Of a stretch of DNA of 64,000 bases, positions 57,760-64,000 are shown piece after piece (the first letter of the stretch is position 1; each line of letters opens with the position of its first letter). Both the position numbers and the translations under genes were made by a program. The DNA comes from Catenulispora yoronensis. Lineage in GTDB: Bacteria; Actinomycetota; Actinomycetes; Streptomycetales; Catenulisporaceae. The DNA lies in NCBI RefSeq assembly GCF_039531695.1, contig NZ_BAAAQN010000006.1:124001-188000 (forward strand), written 5' to 3'. The notes beneath the pieces are model-generated. The model did no database searches. It was not told the origin of the DNA and saw nothing but the letters and a program-made list of their open reading frames with translations.

Positions 57760-60512
57760 TCGGATCCGCCCACCGCGACCCCGTGCCCCGCACCGCCCCG
57801 CCCCGCCATCACCCGCCGCGCGACCAGCTTCCCCAGCTCCCAAAGCACGAACAGCGCGATCGGCGGCAGCACCGCCCACCCGAACTGGATCAGATTCAGA
57901 TCCGTCGTCCCGAGGAACCGCCGCAGCGCGTCCATCTGCGTCGTCAGGACCGCGATGACGAGCTCGACGATCACCGCCCGGTTCATCTGCGGACTGTCGA
58001 ACGTCGCCGTGGTCAGGATCGAGTCCGTCTCGCTGCGGCACTCCAGGGCCGCGACGATCAGGCACAGCGCGAACGCCGTGAAGGCGATCGAGACCCCGAC
58101 GTCCAGGTCGCCGTAGTGCCGCGCGCCGAGCTGGATCAGCGCCAGCAGCATCGCCGCGATCGCCAGTCCGGTGAGCACCACCGTGGTCATCAGGCTCCGG
58201 GTCAGCAGCGAGCTCCCGCGCGCCCTGGGCACCCGCGCCATCAGACCCGGGGTCTCGCGGTCGAAGCCGAGGGAGAAGCCGAAGGCGGCGTTGACCACGA
58301 AGTGGATCCACAGCACCTGCGGCGGCGTGAACGGCTCGCCGGCGGCGATGTTGAAGATGCTCGCGCCCAGGAAGGAGATGACGAAGACGACCAGCAGGAT
58401 CAGCACGAACCGGACGTACTTCAGCAGGTTGTCGAAGATCTTCCGGCCCTGCTCCACGGCGTAGACGATGGAGGCGAAGTTGTCGTCGGACAGGATCATC
58501 CGCCCGGCGTCCTTGGCCACCTCGGTCCCGCTGCCCATCGCGATGCCGATGTCGGCGGCCTTGATCGCCGGGGCGTCGTTGACGCCGTCCCCGGTCATCG
58601 CGACCACCTCGCCCTTGGCCTTGAGGGTGTCGACCAGCAGCACCTTGTGCTCCGGGGCGACCCGGCCGACCACGCCGATCCGGTCGATCCGGGCCAGCCG
58701 CTCGGCCTCCGGCAGCGCCGCGAAGTCGGCGCCGAGGATGGCCTCACCGGGGATGCCGAGCTGCTGCGCGATGGCGGCGCCGGTGACCACGTCGTCGCCG
58801 GTGACCATGCGGACCCGGATGTGCGCGGCCTGCGCCGCCGCCACCGCGTCCTTGGACTCGGCGCGCGGCGGGTCGACCATCGCCACCAGGCTGGTCATCC
58901 GCAGTCCGGTGACCAGCGCGAGCAGGTCGCCGTCCGGGTCGAAGGCGGCCGGGTCCAGGTCCCGGCTGGCGGCGGCCATGACCCGCCAGCCCTCCCGGCC
59001 CATCCGGTCGATGTGCTGCTGGGCCAGCGCGTCCGCGTCGGCGTCCCAGGGCACGCTCTCGCCGTCGGCCAGCGCGGTGCCGGCCCGGCCGATCACCGCC
59101 GGGGCCGCGCCCTTGACGAAGCACCGGATCACGTCCGCCCCGGCGGCGTCGGTGGCCTTGTGGAACGTGGCCATCAGCTTGTAGCGGGGGTCGAACGGCA
59201 GCGTGGCCAGCCGCGGGTAGCGCTCGCGGGTGGCGTCGATGTCCACCCCGGCCTTGTGCCCCAGCACCAGCAGCGCGCCCTCGGTCGGGTCGCCGACCAC
59301 GACCCCGTCGACCAGCGCGGCGTCGTTGGTCACCAGGTAGGGCAGGATCGCCTCGTCGATCCGGTCCCGGGTGCCGACCGCGTGGTGCACCCGGCCCTCC
59401 AGGCTGTAGCCGCTGCCGCTGACGGTGTACCGGTTGGCCGGGGCCACCACCTCCACGACGGTCACCTGGTTCATCGTCAGGGTGCCGGTCTTGTCGGAGT
59501 TGATCGACGAGGTGAACCCCAGCGTCTCCACCGCCGGCAGCTCCTTGACCAGCGCGTTGCGCCGCGCCAGCTCCACGCTGCCGAGCGAGAGGATGACCTG
59601 GGTGACGGTCGGCAGCGCCTCCGGGATGGCCGCGACGGCCAGCGACACGGCGCTGATGAACAGCGCGTCCCACGCGGTGCCGCGGGCCCGGCCCAACACG
59701 AACATCACGATCATCGTCAGCCCGGCCGCGCCGGCGATCCACAGCGTGAGGTTGTCCAGCTGCTTGGTCAGCGGCGACTGCTCCTTGGCCGTCGCCTTCA
59801 GCAGCCCGGAGATCTTGCCCAGCTCGCTGTCCGCGCCGGTGCCGGTGATCACGACCACGCCGCTGCCGTGGGTCACCGGCGTGTTCATGAACGCCATGTT
59901 GGCCTGCTCCCCGGGCGCCAGCGGCCCGGTCGCGGCCAGGGTGTCCGGCTGCTTGCCGGCCGGGACGCTCTCGCCGGTCAGCGCGGACTCGTCGATCTGC
60001 AGCGCGCTGGCCGCCACGATCCGGCCGTCGGCCGGGACCTGGTCGCCGGCGGTCAGCAGCACGACGTCGCCGGGCACCACCGCCTCGGCCGGGATCTCGG
60101 TCTCGGTGCCGCCGCGCCGCACCCGCGCGGTGACCTTCATCATCGACTTGAGCGCGTTCATCGCGCTCTCGGTCTTGCCCTCCTGCCGCAGCCCGATGAC
60201 GGCGTTCACCAGGGTCAGCACCACCAGCAGCACCGCGGTGCCCCACTCCTGGATGGCGAACGACACGATCGCCGCGCCGACCAGGATGATCTGCATGTAG
60301 CTGCGGTACTGGTTCAGGAACCGGCGCCAGCCGGGCGGCGGCTCCTCCTGCGGCAGCTCGTTCGGACCGCCGCGGGCCAGGATCTCGGCGGCGCGCTCCG
60401 GCGTGAGCCCCACGGCCGGGTCGACCTCGAAGGCCGCGGCCACCTCCTCGGCGCTGCGCGTGTACCACCGCGCCGGCTCGGCGGCCGCGGCGACGTCGGC
60501 CGGGGCGCTCAT
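57756..60512 (-). CDS. P-type cation-translocating ATPase (P2-like) coupled to the arc operon
   Basis: A 918-residue P-type ATPase. The N-terminal cation-ATPase segment (YTRSAEEVAAAFEVDPAVGL), actuator LTGES, phosphorylation motif DKTGTLT (Asp340), nucleotide-domain KGAAPAV, and hinge TGDGVNDAPAIKAADIG are all intact. Helix 4 reads AAIPEALPTVTQV, with PEALP where SERCA-type pumps have PEGLP, and helix 6 FVVNAAFGFSLGFDRE differs from the calcium-pump NLVTD. The transported ion (Ca2+, Na+, H+ or other) is therefore open. ATGA overlaps join it to arcB upstream and to the permease downstream, so it is made with the arginine deiminase enzymes. Confidence 0.92.
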   Translation of the reverse strand: MSAPADVAAAAEPARWYTRSAEEVAAAFEVDPAVGLTPERAAEILARGGPNELPQEEPPPGWRRFLNQYRSYMQIILVGAAIVSFAIQEWGTAVLLVVLTLVNAVIGLRQEGKTESAMNALKSMMKVTARVRRGGTETEIPAEAVVPGDVVLLTAGDQVPADGRIVAASALQIDESALTGESVPAGKQPDTLAATGPLAPGEQANMAFMNTPVTHGSGVVVITGTGADSELGKISGLLKATAKEQSPLTKQLDNLTLWIAGAAGLTMIVMFVLGRARGTAWDALFISAVSLAVAAIPEALPTVTQVILSLGSVELARRNALVKELPAVETLGFTSSINSDKTGTLTMNQVTVVEVVAPANRYTVSGSGYSLEGRVHHAVGTRDRIDEAILPYLVTNDAALVDGVVVGDPTEGALLVLGHKAGVDIDATRERYPRLATLPFDPRYKLMATFHKATDAAGADVIRCFVKGAAPAVIGRAGTALADGESVPWDADADALAQQHIDRMGREGWRVMAAASRDLDPAAFDPDGDLLALVTGLRMTSLVAMVDPPRAESKDAVAAAQAAHIRVRMVTGDDVVTGAAIAQQLGIPGEAILGADFAALPEAERLARIDRIGVVGRVAPEHKVLLVDTLKAKGEVVAMTGDGVNDAPAIKAADIGIAMGSGTEVAKDAGRMILSDDNFASIVYAVEQGRKIFDNLLKYVRFVLILLVVFVISFLGASIFNIAAGEPFTPPQVLWIHFVVNAAFGFSLGFDRETPGLMARVPRARGSSLLTRSLMTTVVLTGLAIAAMLLALIQLGARHYGDLDVGVSIAFTAFALCLIVAALECRSETDSILTTATFDSPQMNRAVIVELVIAVLTTQMDALRRFLGTTDLNLIQFGWAVLPPIALFVLWELGKLVARRVMAGRGGAGHGVAVGGSE

Positions 60513-61510
60513 GAGCCCAGCGTGGCGACGAGCACGGCCTTGATGGTGTGCAGGCGGTTCTCCGCCTGGTCGAACACGATGCTGGCGGGCGACTCGAAGA
60601 CCTCGTCGGTGACCTCCAGCCCGTCGTCCATCCCGGTCTCGGCGATGATCTCGGCGCCCACCACGGTCTTGCTGTTGTGGAAGGCCGGCAGGCAGTGCAT
60701 GAAGCGCACCTCCGGATTCCCGCTGGCCTTCAGCAGCGCGGCGTTGACCTGGTAGTCGGCGAGCAGCCGGACCCGCTCGGTCCAGACCTCCTTGCCCTCG
60801 CCCATCGAGACCCAGACGTCGGTGTGCACGAAGTCCACGCCCGCGACCGCCTCCTTGGGGTCCTCGGTGACGGTGATCCGGGCCCCGGTGCGCTCGGCGA
60901 TCTCCTCGGCCCGGTCCACCACCTCGGCCGGCGGCCGCAGCGAGCCCGGTCCGCCGAGCCGGACGTCGGCACCCATCAGGGCGCCCATGACCAGCAGCGA
61001 GCGGCCCATGTTGAACCGGCAGTCGCCGACGTAGGCGTACCGGAGCCGGTCGTAGGGCTTGCCGCCGGCCTCGTGCATGGTGAGGAAGTCGGCCAGCATC
61101 TGCGTGGGATGCCATTCGTCGGTCAGCCCGTTGTAGACCGGGACGCCGGCGTATCGGGCGAGTTCTTCGACGTCGTCCTGGCTGTTGCCGCGGAACTCCA
61201 GCGCGTCGTACATCCGGCCCAGCACCCGCGCGGTGTCGGCGATCGACTCCTTGTGGCCCAGCTGCGAACCGCCGGGGTCCAGGTAGGTCACGTGGCCACC
61301 CTGGTCGTGCGCGGCCACCTCGAACGCCGACCGGGTCCGGGTCGAGGTCTTGGCGAAGATCAGCGCGATCTCCCGGCCGGCCAGCCGCTGCTGCTCGGTG
61401 CCGGCGTACTTGGCCCGCTTGAGGTCCTCCGACATCCGCAGCAGGAACCGCAGCTCCGCCGGCGAGAAGTCGATCTCCTTCAGGAAGCTGCGGTTCCTCA
61501 GGTTGAACAT
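60509..61510 (-). CDS. arcB: Ornithine carbamoyltransferase, catabolic
   Basis: Converts citrulline and phosphate to ornithine and carbamoyl phosphate in the arginine deiminase pathway (333 residues). Diagnostic motifs are STRTR (56-60) for carbamoyl phosphate, HPTQ (134-137) and HCLPAF (272-277) for ornithine binding. Length and neighbours identify the catabolic ArcB role rather than biosynthetic ArgF. It lies 63 bp after arcA and overlaps the P-type ATPase start by 4 bp. Confidence 0.95.
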   Translation of the reverse strand: MFNLRNRSFLKEIDFSPAELRFLLRMSEDLKRAKYAGTEQQRLAGREIALIFAKTSTRTRSAFEVAAHDQGGHVTYLDPGGSQLGHKESIADTARVLGRMYDALEFRGNSQDDVEELARYAGVPVYNGLTDEWHPTQMLADFLTMHEAGGKPYDRLRYAYVGDCRFNMGRSLLVMGALMGADVRLGGPGSLRPPAEVVDRAEEIAERTGARITVTEDPKEAVAGVDFVHTDVWVSMGEGKEVWTERVRLLADYQVNAALLKASGNPEVRFMHCLPAFHNSKTVVGAEIIAETGMDDGLEVTDEVFESPASIVFDQAENRLHTIKAVLVATLGS

Positions 61511-61573
61511 GGCGCTCTCTTCCGGTGCGTGGGACAGGAAAGGACGGCCGGGGGCGGGCCCCGGCGACGGCTC

Positions 61574-62794
61574 CTAGGCGAGGGGTTCACGCTCCAGCGG
61601 GCAGGTCATGCAGTGCGAGCCGCCGCGGCCCCGGCCGAGCTCGAAGCCCCGGATGGTGATGACCTCGACGCCGGCCTTGCGCAGCGCGGTGTTGGTCCCG
61701 GTGTTGCGCTCGTAGGCGACGACGACGCCGGGCTCCAGCGCCACCAGGTTGTTGCCGTCGTCCCACTGCTCCCGCTCGGTCCCGAACCGGTCGCCGGCGG
61801 TCGGCACCACCCGCATCCGCGGCACGTCCAGGGCTTTGGCCATGGCCTCCGGCAGCGAGCCGGCGAACTCCTCGACGACCAGGTCGTCGGCGCCGTCGCC
61901 GGGCCGGATGGTCCAGGTCCGGGCGTGGTCCACGACGTTCGGGAACAGCGTCACCAGGTCCCGGTCGCACATCGTGATCACCGTGTCCAGGTGCATGTAG
62001 CTGCGGGACTTCGGCAGCCGGACGGCCAGCACCTGCCGGGCCGACCCGGCCCGGAACAGCGCGCGGGCGATGATCTGCACGGCCTGGGGGGTGGTCCGCT
62101 CGCCCATGCCGATCATCACCGTGCCGTTGCCGATCGGCTGGACGTCGCCGCCCTCGACATGGCACTGGCCCCAGTCCTGGTCGTCGCCCCCGAGCCAGAC
62201 CGGGAACCGCTCCGCGGCGAACATCGGGTGGAAGGTGTAGACGGCCTCGACGATCAGCGACTCCGGCTTGCGGGCCGGCTTGGTCATCGGGTTGATCGTC
62301 ACCCCGTCGAAGATCCAGCAGGACGGGTCCCGCTGGAACAGGAAGTTCGGCAGCGGCGGCAGCAGCATCGTCGTCGGGTCCTCGGCCAGCCATTCCAGAC
62401 CGGCCTCCCGCTGCACGTCGGCCCGCGCGATGCCGCCGATCAGGAACTCGGCCACCTCGGCCGGCGCGGCCTGCTCCAGCCACTGGCAGGCCCGCACCGA
62501 CCCCTCGATGCCGACCTCGCGCTCGTTCAGCATGTGCGCGGCCACCCAGTCCTTGGTCTCGGGCAGCGCCAGCGCCTCGGCGAGCAGGGTCTGGGCCTCG
62601 AAGACCTCGATCCCGCGGTCCCGCAGGTGGCCGCAGAAGGCGTCGTGCTCGCGCTGCGCCTCGGCGACCCAGAGCACGTCGTCGAAGAGGAGGTCGGCGG
62701 CGTTGGCCGGGGTGAGGCGCGCGTGTTCGAGACCGGGCCGGTGCACCATCACCTTGTGCAGCCGGCCCACCTCGGAGTAGACGCCGAGAGCCAT
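61574..62794 (-). CDS. arcA: Arginine deiminase
   Basis: Hydrolyses arginine to citrulline and ammonia (406 residues, the usual length). The N-terminal GVYSEVGRLHKVMVHRPGLE, central NFLFQRDPSCWI and HVEGGDVQPIG, and the C-terminal SHCMTCPL with nucleophile Cys395 are all as expected for the family. ATG 62794 begins the conserved sequence; the upstream extension of the frame is a Pro/Thr-rich shadow of the arcC tail. One base separates it from the arcC stop. Confidence 0.96.
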   Translation of the reverse strand: MALGVYSEVGRLHKVMVHRPGLEHARLTPANAADLLFDDVLWVAEAQREHDAFCGHLRDRGIEVFEAQTLLAEALALPETKDWVAAHMLNEREVGIEGSVRACQWLEQAAPAEVAEFLIGGIARADVQREAGLEWLAEDPTTMLLPPLPNFLFQRDPSCWIFDGVTINPMTKPARKPESLIVEAVYTFHPMFAAERFPVWLGGDDQDWGQCHVEGGDVQPIGNGTVMIGMGERTTPQAVQIIARALFRAGSARQVLAVRLPKSRSYMHLDTVITMCDRDLVTLFPNVVDHARTWTIRPGDGADDLVVEEFAGSLPEAMAKALDVPRMRVVPTAGDRFGTEREQWDDGNNLVALEPGVVVAYERNTGTNTALRKAGVEVITIRGFELGRGRGGSHCMTCPLEREPLA

Positions 62795-62795
62795 G

Positions 62796-63881
62796 TCAGA
62801 TCCCCTTCGCCGGGCCGGCCGCGGCGGCCGTGCCGATCGCGTCGTCGGTGTCGGTGTCGGTGCGGGTTCGGGTGCCAGCGCGGGTGTCGGTCCCGGTGTC
62901 AGTGCCAATGCGGGTGCCGGTGCGGCCTTCGGCAGCCGTGACCACCCCGTCGGCGTCGACCCGGATGCTGGTCCCGGCCGTCCCGGCGACCAGTCCCTCG
63001 ATGTCGGCCAGCGCCCCGATCACCGCCGGGCGGCCGGTGGCCCGCGCGAAGTCGCAGGCGGCGGTGACCTTCGGCAGCATCGACCCGGCGGCGAACTGCC
63101 CGGCGTGCGCCGGCAGCAGCGCGTCGGGGTGGGCCGCGGTGACCAGCCGCTGGTCGGCGGTCCCGAAGTCCAGGTAGACCCCGGCCGTGTCGGTGGCCAT
63201 CACCAGCACGTCGGCCTCCAGGACCCGGGCCAGCAGGCCGCTGGCGTGGTCCTTGTCAATCACCGCCTCGACGCCGACCAGCCGTCCGTCGGCGTCCCGC
63301 GCGGTCGGGATGCCCCCGCCGCCGGCGCACACCACGACGCAGCCGGCGTCCAGGAGCAGCGAGATCTGCTCGACCCCCAGCACCCGCCGCGGCGCGGGCG
63401 ACGAGACGACGCGCCGCTGCCGGTCGCCGTCCTGCTTGAAGCTCCAGCCCCGGTCGCGGGCCAGGTCCGCGGCCTCCGGCCCGGAGTAGCCGGGCCCGAT
63501 CGGCTTGCCCGGGTCGCCGAACGCCGGATCGGCCGGGTCCACCTCGACCATCGTCAGCAGGGTGGCGACCGGGCGTTCGCCGGGCAGGCGGTTGCGCAGC
63601 TCCTGCTCGATCAGGTAGCCGATCATGCCCTGCGTCTCGGCCCCGAGGACGTCCAGCGGGTAGACCGGGACCGGCGTGTACGCCGCGCCCTCCAACGCCA
63701 GCAGCCCGATCTGCGGGCCGTTCCCGTGCGAGACCACGACGTCGCGGCCGGCGGTGACCGCCGCCAGGCGCTCGCAGGCCACCGCGACATTGGCCCGCTG
63801 GTTCTCGCTCGTCATCGGCTCGCCACGACGCAACAGGGCGTTCCCGCCGAGGGCGACGACGACCCGCTGCGTACCGATCAT
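62796..63881 (-). CDS. arcC: Carbamate kinase with repetitive C-terminal tail
   Basis: Transfers phosphate from carbamoyl phosphate to ADP, yielding the ATP of the arginine deiminase pathway. RVVVALGGNALLRRGEPM, VVVSHGNGPQIGLLALE and CAGGGGIP are signature segments. The catalytic body ends near residue 318, as in other carbamate kinases (about 310). A further 43 residues are Thr/Gly/Asp/Arg repeats (GTDTGTDTRAGTRTRTDTD) of no known function. As the first gene of the leftward arcC-arcA-arcB-ATPase-permease operon, its promoter should lie in 63882-64000. Confidence 0.94.
   Translation of the reverse strand: MIGTQRVVVALGGNALLRRGEPMTSENQRANVAVACERLAAVTAGRDVVVSHGNGPQIGLLALEGAAYTPVPVYPLDVLGAETQGMIGYLIEQELRNRLPGERPVATLLTMVEVDPADPAFGDPGKPIGPGYSGPEAADLARDRGWSFKQDGDRQRRVVSSPAPRRVLGVEQISLLLDAGCVVVCAGGGGIPTARDADGRLVGVEAVIDKDHASGLLARVLEADVLVMATDTAGVYLDFGTADQRLVTAAHPDALLPAHAGQFAAGSMLPKVTAACDFARATGRPAVIGALADIEGLVAGTAGTSIRVDADGVVTAAEGRTGTRIGTDTGTDTRAGTRTRTDTDTDDAIGTAAAAGPAKGI
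62830..62935 (-). repeat. Irregular 6-bp repeat encoding the arcC tail
   Basis: GGTGTC/GGTGCG/GGTGCC-type hexamers recur across this stretch and encode the Gly-Thr-Asp tail of carbamate kinase. The 6-bp period suggests slippage expansion. Confidence 0.55.
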
Positions 63882-64000
63882 GGCTCAAGCGTCAGAGTCC
63901 GCGATCCCCGCAGCAACCGCACGTCGCCGGGCTTTACGGCGTTCGGTGGAAGGCGGGGCGGAAGGGAACGCGGCGGTCCGGCCACAGCCCTTTGAGATAC
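63882..64000. other. Upstream region of the arc operon, incomplete
   Basis: The 119 bp to the window edge carry no gene I can support. The operon promoter is expected here, but I see no convincing -35/-10 pair, ArgR-like box or copy of the 19-bp operator. Confidence 0.5.

Noticed and set aside
57783..60755. A 990-codon open frame on the plus strand opposite the P-type ATPase
   Set aside because: His/Arg/Asp-rich noise; the ATPase on the minus strand has all family motifs.
1..64000. CRISPR array, insertion sequence, prophage or attachment site
   Set aside because: I found no regularly spaced identical repeats with unique spacers, no transposase or integrase, and no flanking inverted repeats. 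The tandem arrays at 1195 and 31783 have no spacers.

Overview
This window is high-GC actinobacterial DNA, most likely from a filamentous, soil-type Actinomycetota. I cannot fix the genus; a Catenulispora- or Streptomyces-like organism would fit. The clues are strong G/C third-position bias, fused CofG/CofH (FbiC) for coenzyme F420, a secretin-less Tad pilus locus, ECF sigma factors, a LytR-CpsA-Psr protein and many acyl-CoA catabolism genes. I see no tRNA, rRNA, CRISPR, integrase or insertion sequence. LAYOUT. 1-3.6 kb: an FAD-dependent reductase, a 16-bp tandem repeat and hairpin, and a polytopic membrane protein. 3.6-9.4 kb: first block of catabolic genes (acyl-CoA synthetase, luciferase-like oxidoreductase, a degenerate isochorismatase-like protein, a coupled pair of acyl-CoA dehydrogenases). 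9.6-23.0 kb: a tight Tad (Flp-type) pilus operon with CpaB-, TadZ-, TadA-, TadB- and TadC-like proteins, Flp-like pilin, TadE- and TadG-like minor pilins, a 1344-residue LysM/BTAD protein and a prepilin peptidase. 23.1-26.2 kb: second catabolic block (cyclase-family hydrolase, SDR, zinc alcohol dehydrogenase). 26.3-30.1 kb: GT-C-like membrane protein, ECF sigma factor and its membrane partner. 30.1-42.4 kb: third catabolic block (flavin reductase, two enoyl-CoA hydratases, an ATP-grasp acyl-CoA synthetase, two AMP-forming acyl-CoA synthetases, a TetR regulator, an SDR, and a thiolase-like/DUF35 pair resembling a retro-aldolase). 42.5-44.8 kb: secreted His-rich protein and an ECF42/DGPF pair. 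44.9-51.4 kb: fbiC with two luciferase-like oxidoreductases and an SDR, facing a further luciferase-like gene. 51.4-56.4 kb: LCP protein, SDR, and a GntR(YtrA-type)/DUF1648 pair. 56.4-63.9 kb: an arginine deiminase operon (arcC-arcA-arcB) continuing into a P-type ATPase and an amino-acid permease. HOW IT FITS TOGETHER. The main finding is a repeated 19-bp palindrome, consensus ATCTGACNNNNNGTCAGAT. Eight clear copies and several weaker ones sit immediately upstream of almost every catabolic transcript, and a weak copy lies on the start of the only TetR gene in the window. I infer a TetR-controlled, dispersed regulon that activates a bulky carboxylic acid as CoA thioester and degrades it by beta-oxidation-like and aldolytic steps. 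One operator heads a leftward gene string ending in fbiC, which would place an F420 biosynthesis gene under the same control as putative F420-dependent oxidoreductases. The substrate is unknown.
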